64,000 bases of DNA from Ectobius pallidus (GCA_964059195.1 CAXKWD010000003.1:195014174-195078173), one strand, 5' to 3'; positions 35,280-47,109 are shown, counted from the first letter of the stretch. The notes: generated by a model not told the origin, from the sequence alone. Numbers and translations: made by a program.

Positions 35280-36717
35280 CAGTCAAACCTCCTCCTAACG
35301 ATATTCGCGGGACTTAGCAAATCATATTTTATATTAGGGTTATTGTTATATCTAGGGATATTTTAAGAAATCTGCATGCAAAACAAAAAACCTAACTACG
35401 TACTTACACAGCCAAACGGAAGAATTTATTTAACATATGTAACATAAACCTGCTGATTAGGCTACCCCACAAAACTAATATTTTCGGAATTGAACAATTA
35501 TACAAACTCAAATTGCTGACTTACTTCCTTAAGAATAGAAATATTTTCAAAATCAACAACTCTCATCACTACCTTACCAGACTGAATCAAAATTCTATCC
35601 TATATGAACCCAAATGTTTTACCTCTGCTGGATTAAATCACAGTATAAATTTCGACCCAAGATTATACAACTCACTAATAAGAGCTCATCCTGAACTATG
35701 TGAACTAAATTTACACAGATTCAAGAAACAAACTTATAAATTTTATTCAACCTAATGCATGACTCATTTTACAATATTCCAATTTTTTTTTTTTTTTTTT
35801 TTTGCTTTTCATTTTGGCTATTCATGCTTGTCATTCCTCTCTAACACATAATGTTTAATTTCAATATATATGTTTTGCTCTTGATTTATATTATTTACTA
35901 TTTGTCTTGTTTTGTGTGTGTATTTACGTATGGCGTGTGTGTTTTTTATGTAGCGTCGCTTTGCCCTGAATTTTTGTTTTGTAATTTCCAGTGGTCACTG
36001 TTTTCTGTTGCTGTGCACGAGCGTTTGCTCATTCGGGCGTCAGTAATGAATTGTTTTATGTTTTACGAAGGTAAAATAAAAAATAAAAAAATAAAACATT
36101 AGAAAACCACTTAAAATAAATAAATAAATATATATATTGTATTGTATACATATTGTAACACAATACTTTCCTCAATTTCTCTTTTCTTTTTATGAAATGT
36201 GGCCAACTTAGGTTGTGAAAATCTAGTTAAAATAAAATTCCTCTTCCGGAATTTCTAAAGGTGGGCTGCACCAGCTGGGAAGGACACTACTGAGTACTGA
36301 CCGCGCGCCAGAAGTCGCGAAAAGTATCTAGACGGGGCAGAGGGGAAATACTCACGCATGCGCACAGCGATGTTCATAGTAATATTCCTGTTTAACCAAC
36401 ATCAGCTGCTGGACGTATCTTTGAGAGTGTAGCCAGGTATGCGGCTGAAGTTTTCAGGTAAGAGTGTAGCGTAAAGTTTCCCCCTCCCGCGTATCCACTC
36501 CACCGGCCAACTTTTTGCGCACGGACAGTAATCTGCTACGTGATACCGCTTGCTGGTCTAGAATGGCAATTTCACTTCAAAATATGTATCGTTATAAAAC
36601 GGTGTTCACGAAATATCTTAATCGCTATAACGAGGGGAAAATATTGGAACCAGCGAAAAATATAGCTTAATGCAGGTTTATCGTTATATTGGTTTTCGTT
36701 AGATGGAGGTTCGACTG
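35280..36717. mobile_element. pogo/Tigger-like DNA transposon, non-autonomous
   Basis: The ends are cagtcaaacctcctcctaac and (inverse) cagtcgaacctccatctaac, flanked by TA at 35278-35279 and 36718-36719. TIRs beginning CAGTCRAACCTCC with a TA target are typical of Tigger/pogo elements. The 1,438-bp element has no transposase; a LINE 3' fragment (35470-36115) is inserted in it. The right end matches a second copy ending at 63242. Confidence 0.82.
35470..36115 (+). mobile_element. LINE 3' end, family X, copy 2
   Basis: A second truncated copy of the LINE seen at 32085. The frame at 35513-35755 encodes the C-terminal end (EPKCFTSAGLNHSINFDPRL and NSLIRAHPEL). The 3' region has gcacgagcgtttgctcattcgggcgt and ends in an a-rich aaaataaaa tail. 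Inserted into the Tigger-like element. Confidence 0.75.
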
Positions 36718-36930
36718 TAATATTATCTATATGGGATATAGGAAAACATATGATACATCCAGCGCACCATACAAGTACGGTTAGTCCGACTTTAAACTAC
36801 CCCCTCCACCAGGTCTAAAATACACAGCACCAATAACGTTCAACTTTGTGTGTTAGTTGATGAACTTCATTATGAAGTGACTCACTACCACGGCAAGCAG
36901 TTCTGCTCCACATTCCATCTCCGGAAAAAC
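36718..36930. other. Unassigned spacer before the hammerhead-like motif
   Basis: No gene seen. It may be the 5' part of a Penelope-like terminal repeat, given the motif that follows. Confidence 0.3.
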
Positions 36931-36935
36931 GACGA

Positions 36936-36969
36936 CTGAAGAAGATACATTTTAGTATCGAAATGCATC
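36936..36969 (+). ncRNA. Hammerhead-ribozyme-like motif
   Basis: Core CTGAAGA (36936-36942; fits CTGANGA), one unpaired base (A36943), stem II GATAC/GTATC (36944-36948 with 36955-36959) around loop ATTTTA, then GAAA (36960-36963), the palindrome TGCA (36964-36967) and TC (36968-36969). Stem I can form between the aaaaacgacga upstream and tcattttg downstream, with one mismatch and a bulge. It has the same architecture as the motif in the PLE at 9834, with different stem II bases that keep pairing. Confidence 0.55.
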
Positions 36970-38867
36970 TCATTTTGACATGACTTGGTTTGATTTTAAA
37001 GCTGAATACGAAGAAAACTCCAGAACGTTCACGAACAACTTTTATAAATAAGTGATTTTCAACAACGTTTGGAAGAACTTTACCAAGAAGAGGACAGCAT
37101 ATTACAATATGGACATTATTTTAAATCTAAAATAATTTTAATTGGTAAATTTTAATATAATGCTCAACCACAACAATTCAAGATTTTTATTCTGGATTAA
37201 TATATTACATTTTACGTATATTGGTGCCTCGCCAAATAGCAATAAACAAGTATCTGTCCTCATATAAGGCACTATTAATACTTTTAACAGTGACTCTGAT
37301 TATTTTTAACTTATGGTGAACGCAAGACATTTGATGTTTATTAATAAAGGTAATAACTGATATATGTAAATAATTTTTCGTATTCAGCATTACACTCTGC
37401 CTAGTCCTAGAAAAAATACTAGTACTGTGGTGGAAAAAACATGTTTTACATTTGTGTGTTAGGTTAAAAGATTCTATGTGATTTTGCACTATTGTGCGTT
37501 GGTTGTTGCTATAATGTTCTTGTTGACGTAATGTATACTTGTTCAAAGTTAAAATTGTTGCAATATATCACAGTATTAAAAGTGTAAGAACTTTTTAAGA
37601 ATGCATACCATTAACTGCTAGCAGTTATTATACTGTATATTTTATGAATTACGGTACCGGTACTGAGTGTGATAGTTGAATATGGTTAATGTGTATGAAT
37701 AACACTAAATATGATTAATGCTATGATTAGTGAAACTAGTATATTGACAAAAAAAATATCACGATACATAATAATTTTACAATGTTATAATTTATGTAGG
37801 TGGTGAAGTAATATATGTAAACGTTGTACCAACTGAACTTTCGGGAAATTTCTGCTATTTTGCGGTGTAGGTGGTCCTCATATCATACAAATTTCCATTT
37901 CAGTAGATTTACTGGCATGTAAAAAAACTCCTGCAGGACATAATTCCGGCACACCGGCGACGGTTACAGGCCTAAGTTGCAGTACATCCCCGTCGTTAAA
38001 TAACCATATACCAACCAACCGAACAGTCTCAAAAACGAACTCTTGTGAACTGTGCTTTGTACTTTCACAATAGGTTGTTTACCTATGCTCCGTACACTTC
38101 TTGGATCTAGTATAGCACTACAACTGCAATATTTTTGAATATTTCTTTCTTTCCACTCCCATTTAAATGAAGGCCATGTTTGGTGAACCCCTGCCGACCT
38201 ACTTATCTACAATGTTTTTACATCCAATCCAGTTCTATTATCATTCTACGTAACTCCAAAATAATTTCAGAACGTGGCCTTTTTCTGTCATCATAAGCTA
38301 GATTCCCAAGACATACTTTACACAGGCTTAATGAACATGCACAGGCTCGGTTTACATCAACTGCAAGAAGCTTTTCTGCATTGCAAAACATCTCATCTAC
38401 CCAATCCCGTCACATTCCACGAAACTCGAGTGAACGGATAGAAAGATCCTAAGGGAAGAATAATTCCGGTCGCGGTAATTTTTTGTTTGTAACGTTCGCG
38501 GAATTGGAGCCACAATATCTGTTCGTCCCATCTTGCCGCTCCACACTCCAGGTATTCCAAGCATTTCTTTTTGTCTCTTTTAATTAATGATTTACAAAAA
38601 CTTATATTCCTGTGTATTTTAATTGCTCTTCTTGAAACTTTAATTGGGATCGGATTTTCAGAAGAATGTAAATGTTAACAATGTTATGACAACAATTAAA
38701 TACTCTTCTTATTTCTGTTTTACAAACACGCATTCTTTCGCAATATTTGCCATATTATTATGAGTTGTTATAACTTGTGCTTCTTTCAAGTGGTAGTTTA
38801 TGTCTAATGTATTGTTGAGCTTGGTGGTGTCCGGGGTTCGCAAGCTCAATCTTGACTATAATCAAGT
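36970..38867. other. Unassigned region
   Basis: caattcaagatttttattc at about 37174-37192 matches the 3' end of the CR1-like LINE at 18226 and may mark a minus-strand LINE tail. The 113-codon frame at 37205-37546 (minus) follows it but has no RT motif I recognise. The rest is AT-rich with no supported gene. Confidence 0.4.
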
Positions 38868-39241
38868 CAAGTCATTCATTGCCTAGTGGTTATCCAACTT
38901 TAACGTTCTTGACTCCCATACTATGAAAACACGTCCAGTGATTTTCTAAACACTATTGGCTCAAACTGTAGTGTGCATTAAGTACGTGTGAAGGCATAAA
39001 ACACATGATGTTTTGAAACTTCATCAACTTTTTAGATAAATACCGATTACTCTCTGATTTTTTTCATATTCATCAACTTTTTAGATGACGTTTCAAAACA
39101 TCATGTGTTTTATGCCTTCACACGTACTTAATGCACACTACAGTTTGAGCCAATAGTGTTTAGAAAATCATTGGACGTGTTTTCATAGTATGGGAGTCAA
39201 GAACGTTAAAGTTGGATAACCACTAGGCAATGAATGACTTG
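38868..39241. mobile_element. Foldback element (152-bp inverted repeat)
   Basis: Arms 38868-39019 and 39090-39241 are inverted repeats of 152 bp with one mismatch that I can see (gtccagtgatt against gtccaatgatt). The 70-bp loop contains a direct repeat, catcaactttttagat, at 39022-39037 and 39071-39086. No coding capacity and no clear target duplication. Confidence 0.85.
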
Positions 39242-40011
39242 GGAGTTCGATGGGTTAAGTACAACCCTGGATTATAGTTTCCAAGTTCTCTAATAAACGA
39301 ATTATCACTCTCTTGAAATTTCTAATGAAATGTTGAACTTGTTTCTTTAAGAGATTATGAAGTGTCTTCATATTCAGATCTTCATGTATTTTGGAATTTT
39401 TGGTGTACCAGTGTGAAGAGTGAACTTACCCTCGGTTGTATTCGAACAGCGACACTAGTTCCATCTGGTGGTTTGGAATTATCGCTACCAGAACAGTTGA
39501 TTTCTCGCCTTCTGCGACAATGAGCTGTGCGTTAGTTGTAAATCTGTCTGAACCGATTTGTCGCGAGAATTACCGTTCGATAGAGATGAAATTCTGCATG
39601 TACAGGTAGGGGGGGGAAATCGGACCGACTCTTGTAGCTGAAGGGGGAAGGATTTCCGCAAATATGAGGATATTTACAGAGAATTGTGACGCTATAGTTC
39701 AAGTTACGACCCTCTTACATTCCCTCTATTGGGTTTCGAAATGGGCTAAGTCGGCACTAGAACAAATTTCAATACATTCCCTGCTATCCTGTGAATGCCG
39801 CTAGTTGTGAATAGTAATACACAACCAAACGTAAACAAACAAGATGGAAGGACCCGAGAGAAAGTAAGTAATTGAATTCAAACAATAACTACACAAAAAT
39901 AACTAAATGTGTCGTGGACACGGCAGAGTTAGTATTGTTTTTAGGTCCTTCTCAATACTAATTGCCCTTGAAAAGGATCGTACTAAACAGAAATAAGTTA
40001 TAACTACATTT
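39242..40011. other. Unassigned region
   Basis: No supported gene. A G-run at about 39608 and a sentence-like repeat (ccgatttgtcgcgagaattac) hint at old repeats I cannot name. Confidence 0.35.
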
Positions 40012-40735
40012 TTAAATACTATGCTCTTTGCCGATGATCAAGTAATAATACAAGATAATGAAGATTAAACTCCAATTGGCAGCATACAAGCTAAATCAGT
40101 TATGTAGTAATTATAATTTTAAAATCTCTATCATGAAGACCAAGACCATGGAATTTATAGGAAAAGATCCAGTACGGACAAAGTTTGTAATAGATAACCA
40201 TAATACAACAGGTATAGCAATTTAAATATCTAGGATGCGAAATAACATATGAAGAAGATAAAGATATCAATAGTTAAATTAGTAATTATCAAAGAATATG
40301 TGGTACCATAAGACGAACTTCAAAGAGAAAAACTATGAGAGAAACACAAATAAAATTTTACAAAACAATGGCGGTACCCACTTTGTTATACGGATCTGAA
40401 GCTTGGGCAACAAAGAAAAAAGATGTCAAACAAATTGAATCTTCAGAAATTAAATTTCTTAGGGCGGTGAAAGGCTGTACAAGAATAGACCATGTAAGGA
40501 ATGAGGATATAAGACAAGAATTAGGAGTACAACCAATAGCAGAAACAATGATATAGTATAAAGAAAGATGGAGAGAACATTTTTGCGAGTGTCCCCTACA
40601 AGAATACCGCAGCAAGCTATGCTATATAAACCAATAGGAAGAAGGAGTGTCGGGAGACCGAGGACAAGATGGTGAAGCCGGAACAGGCAAAGGTGCCTAA
40701 TCCTGGATTGTCAGCAGAAGAAGAAGAAGAAGAAG
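40012..40735 (+). pseudogene. RTE-like LINE fragment with (GAA)n tail
   Basis: The conceptual product starts at the RT catalytic box (LFADDQVII near 40024), continues through LNQLCSNYNFKISIMKTKTM, a QFKYLGCEITYEED segment and the frame at 40335-40556 (MAVPTLLYGSEAW, IKFLRAVKGCTRIDHVRNED), then a basic C-terminal end. Stops occur near 40065, 40226 and 40556. It ends in about six gaa repeats (40718-40737). 5'-truncated at the RT core. Confidence 0.8.
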
Positions 40736-40769
40736 AAGTTGAGTGGAGACAGAGACAGACAACACATTG

Positions 40770-41065
40770 AATGGGATAGAAGAGCTGGACCAATCAGGGT
40801 GCAGCTACCTCCCCTAGGCAGGAACTCTAGGAACTGTGACACTCGCTCCTAAGGTATGTACGTAAAAACCCAGATACTTTGTGGACGTAATCGTACTTCT
40901 ATCATCAAAGAAGACAACGCCCCTCCGCTTGTGTGGAAGAAAGTTGTTGTGGTTGAGGTGCATACTGGAAAGGATGGACTGGCGAGAGTGGTGACAGTGA
41001 AAACCGTCAAACAAAGGTTTAATAAAAGGACCAGTTACAAAAGTATGTTTACTACCAGAGATTAG
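40770..41065 (+). pseudogene. BEL/Pao retrotransposon pol, C-terminal end
   Basis: The last 70 codons (40856-41065) read IIKEDNAPPLVWKKVVVVEV, HTGKDGLARVVTVKT and a basic tail, matching the domain after the integrase in BEL/Pao polyproteins (LxKEDN-PP-W...GRV...V-PG-DG-VR-V-V-T). An upstream stop separates it from a shorter related stretch. No LTR was confirmed downstream, although the text after 41066 would be the place to look. Confidence 0.72.
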
Positions 41066-41363
41066 TTCATGAATGTTTATGTTTAATGTGTCATGTTTGA
41101 ATTATACATAATATGTAACTATGTTCAATAATTATTCATTATTATTGTGGATACTTCAAGCTGCCGGAGACGGGATGTTATGTTAATTAATGTAATTAAT
41201 TTAATTGGACAGTATGATCAAACAGGGAAATTTCATGGCCCATGATTCTCTAGAGTTTGTTGTGTTGGTAATAGTAGTGTTCCATAAAGTTGATTATGGC
41301 TCCAAACACCATTTGTTTACAAATCCGAAAATCCGAAATATAATTACACCAAAATGATTATTT

Positions 41364-41402
41364 ATATATATATACATATACATGTGTGTGTGTGTGTGAG
41401 TG
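41364..41402. repeat. (TA)n/(TG)n microsatellite
   Basis: Short alternating tract: tatatatatacatatacatgtgtgtgtg-like composition. Confidence 0.85.
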
Positions 41403-41494
41403 AAAATGTGATCCATCTAGTCTTTAAAGCTATAATTTGTACCGGTGAACTCAAATAATGAGATATTAACTTAGAAAGACTAAGCTCATCACGA

Positions 41495-41735
41495 TACACG
41501 GTAGGGAGGTCTGGACCGGAGTGCCCTCAGCCTCATGATTCAAACTGCAGAGCTATTTGATTAAGAAGTAGCGGCTCAATGCTCGGAAACCATCATTAAC
41601 GGCTTCAATTGTCTACATGCTGACCAGAACCCTCCAATTTTGCCATTTGGCTATTGTAGATGACGAAACTGTCGGATGATAAACATATTTTTTAACAGGT
41701 GTAGTGCTATGGAGTTTAGTTTAATAAAGTTGAAG
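41495..41735 (+). mobile_element. SINE, 5'-truncated (same family as 55979)
   Basis: Shares with the full SINE at 55979-56226 the segments gggaggtctgga, gtgccctcagcct, gattcaaactg, gagctatttga, agtagcggctc, a ctgaccag...ccc block and the terminal gtttagttta. The tRNA-like head is missing. Confidence 0.68.
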
Positions 41736-41769
41736 GTACACTAGGAATAAGTTTTTAGCCTTGCATTGC

Positions 41770-42320
41770 ACGGTGAATTTTAATCTGGCGGGTCTAAGCG
41801 CTGTAATCTTATAAGTGGCTGCAAAGAGATACAGAACACATCCTTGAGATTGGGACGCGCATTCTAAAGCGTCAGTCACTTCTGGAAAAGGCGAGTGACA
41901 CCTTACTACATGGCAGGTTCAAATTTCCCGCCAGTGTAGTGCTAACGTGCCTGTGTTAAAAAGATGTGGGAGGGTTCATGACTTCATGAAGATAAGCAGA
42001 GTATGGCAAACGTGGATGGTGACAGGGTACGTTAGCACTGCAGTGACTTCAAACCATCTTGCTTCAACTAACTGAGTAGTTGTCTCTAATAGCTAGTTAA
42101 TAATTGTCTAGTAGTTAACACTAAAATACGTACCAAGAGATAAAATACCTACATAGAGATTTTCCGTTTACGGTCTGAATTTCTCCTCCAAGAGTTGTTC
42201 CCCGCTCTTTCTCAATATTTCACATCGTACTCGTCGCTACGTAACGAAAAAGGTTTATTTTCTTTTGTCTTTGTTGTGTGTTCCTGCAAGTAAAGTAATA
42301 AAGTTGTGACTTTTCCCTAA
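41770..42320. repeat. Duplicated block: segments R1 and R2
   Basis: R1 (about 41770-41850: cggtgaattttaatctggcg and gtggctgcaaagagatacag) recurs at about 45181-45260. R2 (about 42244-42312: ttttgtctttgttgtgtgtt then cctgcaagtaaagtaat) recurs at about 43987-44050. The pattern, together with R3 (43565-43675 and 44775-44890), indicates a local duplication and rearrangement broken by Helitron-like insertions. Confidence 0.65.
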
Positions 42321-42792
42321 CTAATTAATAAAAGTAAGGGTTTTGTCTGTCTGTACGCGATGCTTAGCGAAATCTACTGAACACAGAGATCTGAAATTTT
42401 ACACGTAGATGGACTGAAGGGTGGCCGAATGCACCTCAAGCCGGATTTTTTTTTCTTTCTTTCGCGAGTTATTAGTATGAGTGAAAAAGTGGCATCAAAC
42501 GTGATTTTGTTTTCGCTATCGCAGCAGGTGGCTTTGCCTGCTTTTGTCAAACAATAATTGATTTGGCCGGAACTCATTATGCAGGGGTTTTCTGGGCCAG
42601 GAAACTCGAATCTGAGGTCATTTTTACCAGGCGACGCTATCTAATGAACTTCAAAGGCGGATTTATAACTGTTTCGATAATCGTTTACTTTAGGCATATG
42701 AATGTTTCCCGTGCAAGTGTTAATAAGTATGTTTTAATTATTTTGCTCTTAATTTTTTATTTATCGTGGGCGGAGACGCGGGGAACTGCTAG
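42314..42792 (+). mobile_element. Helitron-like element, copy 1
   Basis: Starts near tccctaactaattaataaaa, contains tgtctgtctgtacgcgatgc and ccgaaatctactgaacacag-type text, and ends ggcggagacgcggggaactgctag. A GC hairpin then CTAG followed by T fits a Helitron 3' end. It abuts the next copy head to tail. Confidence 0.6.
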
Positions 42793-43554
42793 TCTATCTT
42801 TTATCTATATTAACAAAAGGAAGTGTTTGTCCTTCTGTCTGACCGCGATGCCCACCGAAATCTACTCAACGCAGAGATCTGAAATTTTAAACATAGGTGA
42901 ACCGAAGGGTCGAAAAATGCACCTCGAAGCCGGAATTTTAATTTTCGCTTTCGTTCGTGAGTTATGAGTGAAAAACTGGCACAAAACGTGCATTTTTTGC
43001 GTTTTGGAAGCATTAGTTTTCAGTAATACATTTCAATGTCAAATCAATTACAGATGGCTTTGGCTATTTTTTCTCATACCTTGGAAATAAAAGCATCGCG
43101 ATCGCTTGAATGTTGTAAGCCTACGCAGGTCAATTCATTTGTTTATAATGTCATATAGGCCTAAATGGACAGACATTGATCGGTTTAGACGGAACTCATT
43201 ATGCAGGGTTTTCTGGGCCAGGGAACTCGACCGCTTGATTTTGTAAGTCCATCCCGGATTCATTTGTTTAGAATGTCAAGGCCCGTAGGCATGAAATTTT
43301 CAACCTACATGGGAGAGGGGTAATCAATATAGGCCTAAATATGGTCAAACATTGTTCGATTTCGACGAAACTCACTATACAGGTGTTTTCTGGGCTAAGG
43401 AACTCGACTCTGAGGTCGCTTTTACCAGGCGATGCTATCTAATCGTGGTATGTAGCCCACGTGATTTAGGTGTTAATAAATATAATGATTTAACTATTAT
43501 GCTCTTAATTTGTTTTAAATAATTATCGCGGGCGAAGCCACGGGCACATGCTAG
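42793..43554 (+). mobile_element. Helitron-like element, copy 2, with internal duplication
   Basis: Starts tctatcttttatctatatta, directly after the CTAGT end of copy 1, and ends gcgggcgaagccacgggcac followed by atgctag. It repeats the copy-1 order (rccgcgatgcccaccgaaat, tctactcaacgcagagatct and so on) and carries the ggaactcattatgcagg / ttttctgggcca block twice (about 43190 and 43370), so it is itself partly duplicated. No Rep/helicase gene. Confidence 0.6.
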
Positions 43555-43729
43555 TTTAGTAAAAATTGAGAAAGAACACTGATGATTGTGAAGAATTCAA
43601 ACATAATCATTTAATATCTGTTGTAATACTTTGACAATAACTAATTAACTACCTTACTGGCGATCAAATACTCAAGAGTTCATTTATCCATATTTTTCTG
43701 CCTACCCTTAACGAAGGACAACATGCGTG

Positions 43730-43985
43730 GTCCCGTGGTTAGCGATCTGCAGACACGGGATCGATGGTGGTGATGTAGGAAAACGTTCTTGTTTCCGTGC
43801 AATGCAATGGTAGAATTTACTTCCACTCACTTTCTCCCTAACCTCTGCTGGATGTCTTCCGCTCTCTACCTCGGATGTCCTTAAGTAGGGCGGTCTGAAC
43901 CTTTGTGTACTCAGCTTCGTGATTCAAACTGAGGAGCTATTTGTAGAAGTACGCTCGGAAACCATCACAGACTCAATGCTTGGCA
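43730..43985 (+). mobile_element. SINE fragment
   Basis: tggtcccgtggttagcgatc is a tRNA-like A-box region, followed after a diverged middle by ggtctgaac, gtgtactcagcttcgtgatt and gaggagctatttg as in the SINE at 55979. The 3' end is altered. Confidence 0.5.
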
Positions 43986-45273
43986 ACGAAAAGGTTTTTT
44001 TCTTTTGTCTTTGTTGTGTGTTCCTGCAAGTAAAGTAATGAAGTTGGGATTTTTACTTCCTCTGCCCGTATCCTACCTTACGCAGGCTAATATAGGAAGA
44101 GGAAGTATTGTGTTCGACCCCAAACACGAAGTTCATTTTTTAACATAAATACATATTTTGAGGTGCCCTGAATCCAAAAATACTACTTACAGAAACACGT
44201 GTGTGTGTGTGTGTCTATCGGCTACCTTCTGAGCATGTTACACGATGATTGACGACGACCTTCTCTTATTTTAAGGGGACTTTACTTTAAGAAAATTTCC
44301 ATTTTCTCCAAAACAACTTTGACGATTTAGTTTCAATTTTGTACATGGGGTGCTTATACAAAGAACTGAAATTTTGATTTGAAAAAAAAATTGAAAAATT
44401 CTCTGAAGGGTAGTTATAATCCACCCACTGTTTGCAGAAACTCAGACTTGTGTGGTGAACAATGAAGCTTTGCTTAATATTGAATCAACTGAATAATATG
44501 CTCTTTGCAATGCGGCCTTAAACGTAGCCTAACTTTATATCAGAATGTGAAGTGCCATGCCTATAGTAAAAACAGTTACGTGAGTGCATTTACGTGATTT
44601 TATTTGGGTTGTGTATCCTTCGGGGTTGCGATGTGATAACGACATTCTGTTCATTTTCACAACCAGTTTGTACGAAAAGAATATCATATAAATTATATTA
44701 TACTTTAGAGACAAATTTCTATTTGGGCAAAGGGAGTATTGTGATTTTCATATCAATTTTTATTCTTATTTATGATAAATTCAGAAGGAATACTGATGAC
44801 TGTGAAGAATTCAAATGTATTTATTAATGTAGGCATTAATATTTTAACAGGAACTAATTAACTAACTCACTGGCATTGGAGAAGTCAAGAATTACACATC
44901 AATGTAAGAAAGGGTTAAGCATAATTTCGTGTACCTATCTTCAGGGCAGCCACATGGAAGGCTGCCGGACTCAAGGGATCCGGTTGGGTACCGGTGGTAT
45001 AATTTTATGGAAAACTGAAAAAGTTTGATAAAATGTGCTATTATAAGAGTAACGAGAAGGAATCTCCACGGAGAAGGGAAGAGGAAACTGAATGATGGCA
45101 CCGCGACCAGTACATGGTCCTGGGCCCGACCCCGAGATGTGGCGGCCCTGTCTATCTTTAATACATTAGTCCAACATTTTACACGGTGAATTTCAAACTG
45201 GCGGGTTTAAGTATGGTACTGTAACGCTGTAAGTGGCTGCAAAGAGATACAGAGCACGTCCTTGATGCCGGTT
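43986..45273. repeat. Second copies of segments R2, R3 and R1
   Basis: Holds R2' (about 43987-44050), R3' (about 44775-44890; agg-atactgatgactgtgaaga) and R1' (about 45181-45260). Between them no gene is supported; a (gt)n tract lies at 44201-44214. Confidence 0.55.
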
Positions 45274-45441
45274 GTCGACCAAGAGCTAAGCTAACTTCGC
45301 TTAGCTTAGCTCACATACAGTGAGGGATTTCATATATAGTTGTGCCGGATTTCATATGTAGCTTTGTCTGTACAACTACATATGAAATCCCGCACTGTAT
45401 GTGAGCTAAGCTAAACTAACTTAGCTTACCTCTTGGTCGAC
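45274..45441. repeat. Foldback structure with gtcgaccaagag ends
   Basis: Inverted repeat with arms of about 64 bp. The outer ends are gtcgaccaagag and its complement; inward lie gctaagctaa-type repeats and cacatacagtg...atttcatat. The inner part holds a second, smaller inverted repeat (catatgtag...ctacatatg). The right arm directly abuts the truncated end of the LINE that follows. Confidence 0.75.
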
Positions 45442-46690
45442 TTGTGTTCAATACCCCGAATACCATAATAGTCTAACTTCTTTAGTAATACATCATGATC
45501 GATGCAATCAAAAGCCTTGCTCGGGTCACAAGCTGTGATCTGAGCAAGTCTCCCATCTTCAAAAGCCACGAGGATATCAGAGATCAAATTCATCAAGGCA
45601 TCTGTAGTGGACATAGCCTTGCGAAAGCCAAAATGAAATACAGAATATATTTTATGAGCATCGAAGAATTTGCAAATCTGATGTTTTACAACCGCTTCTA
45701 TGATTTTACCCAGCATGGGTACTAGTGAAATAGGGCGATAATTTTTTTAAGTGTGTCCTATCTCCTTTCTTGAAGACAGGGACAACTCTTGCAATTTTCT
45801 GTGAACTAGGAAAGATGCCTTCCGTAAGACATGAGTTAATGCAGTTGACGAAAGGTATTACAATAGCAGTAATTATGTGCTTGATTATGTTTATAGAAAG
45901 TCCGTACACATCCTTACTTCTTGAAGCTTTCATTTTTGATACAACACGAAGCACACTTTCACTAGTCACATAATCCCAATTTAAGTTTGTGCTGGGCCTC
46001 TTCATTTGCTGTAGAAATTCCACCGAGGATACAGGAGACGGTGGCATGTTGTTCATCACTTCCGTAACTGAGTCGATGAAGAAATTGTTGAAGTCATCTG
46101 GAGTTCTAGTAATGTCTACCTCATGTTTCTTTTGTGTTGACACTTTTCTAATCAAAGACCACGCAGCTTGACATTTATTACTGGAGTCTTAATAAAAGCA
46201 GCATTTGCATTTAATTTTTGTGTATTCACTTCCAGTTTATAAAAATTTCTAAGTTGTTTATAAGCTATATAGGAAGCTTGAGTCCTGGTGATGTGGTAAA
46301 CCGTACTATAGGCCATGACAGTTGCTTTCATCAGTTTAAACTTTGAGTATACCACCTACACAATTTTTTGTCTCTTTCTTTTTTCTTATAGTTTTTACAG
46401 GGCAAGCCTGATTAAAAAGATCCAACAATTTAGTGAAAAACAAAACAAACTTTTCTTCTGCTTGCAATATATATTGTTTAAGTAGATTTACCCAGTCCAC
46501 ACCATTTAGCAACACCATAAGGTTATCAAGACATCTTAAGGAAAGATTTCGAAATGAGAAACTTTCTGACAGATCACAGGCAGGAGGTGATGAGAGACAT
46601 AAGGTTGCCTGTAGACCACTATGATCAGATATGGCTAGAGGGATCATACAAGTACTACACTGTTCAACAGGGATGTTTGTGAATATCTTC
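45436..46690 (-). pseudogene. Jockey/CR1-type LINE fragment: endonuclease end to RT start
   Basis: On the minus strand, from right to left: endonuclease C-terminus with the catalytic ISDHSGLQATL (46336-46690), a linker (46152-46355), a segment with DDFNNFFIDSVTEV and ASRSKDVYGLSINIIKHI (45706-46155), VVPVFKKGDR and, after a frameshift, MLGKIIEAVVKHQI, HFGFRKAMSTTDAL and DPSKAFDCIDHDVLLKKL ending in YYGIRGIEHK (45436-45716). The RT catalytic ADD box and everything after it are absent. At least three frame breaks. The left end stops at a foldback structure, the right end at a Helitron-like start. Confidence 0.82.
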
Positions 46691-47109
46691 TTCTCTATAT
46701 ATAAAAGCCAAAACCCACTCACTCACTCACTCACTGACTGATCACAGTTTCTCAAAAACCATAAAGCCCAGGAACGTGAAACTTGGTACACATATTGCTA
46801 CTAGGCTCTAGATGCACACTAAGAAAGGATTTCAAAATCTTTGGCCTCTAAGGGCCTATAAAGGCCAAAATAGGGTTGTAAAGGTATGAAATTCACCAAA
46901 AGGAATTCATACTGCATGCATACAATCCCCATGACAACATTATTTTTTTAAACTACACAGGTGGCTTTGCATGACACTGGGATTTCATGTAGACCTAATG
47001 GATATAAAATTATGAGAAAGGCTATCAATAGAATTCCTATAAATGATTATCAACTATTTTTTTGACGTGAAGTAAATTTAGAAGGTCCTGGGTTCTATTC
47101 TTAAGAGTT

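Noticed and set aside
37205..37546. 113-codon minus-strand frame
   Set aside because: Follows a LINE-like 3' tail but has no recognisable RT or other motif; kept only as a remark.
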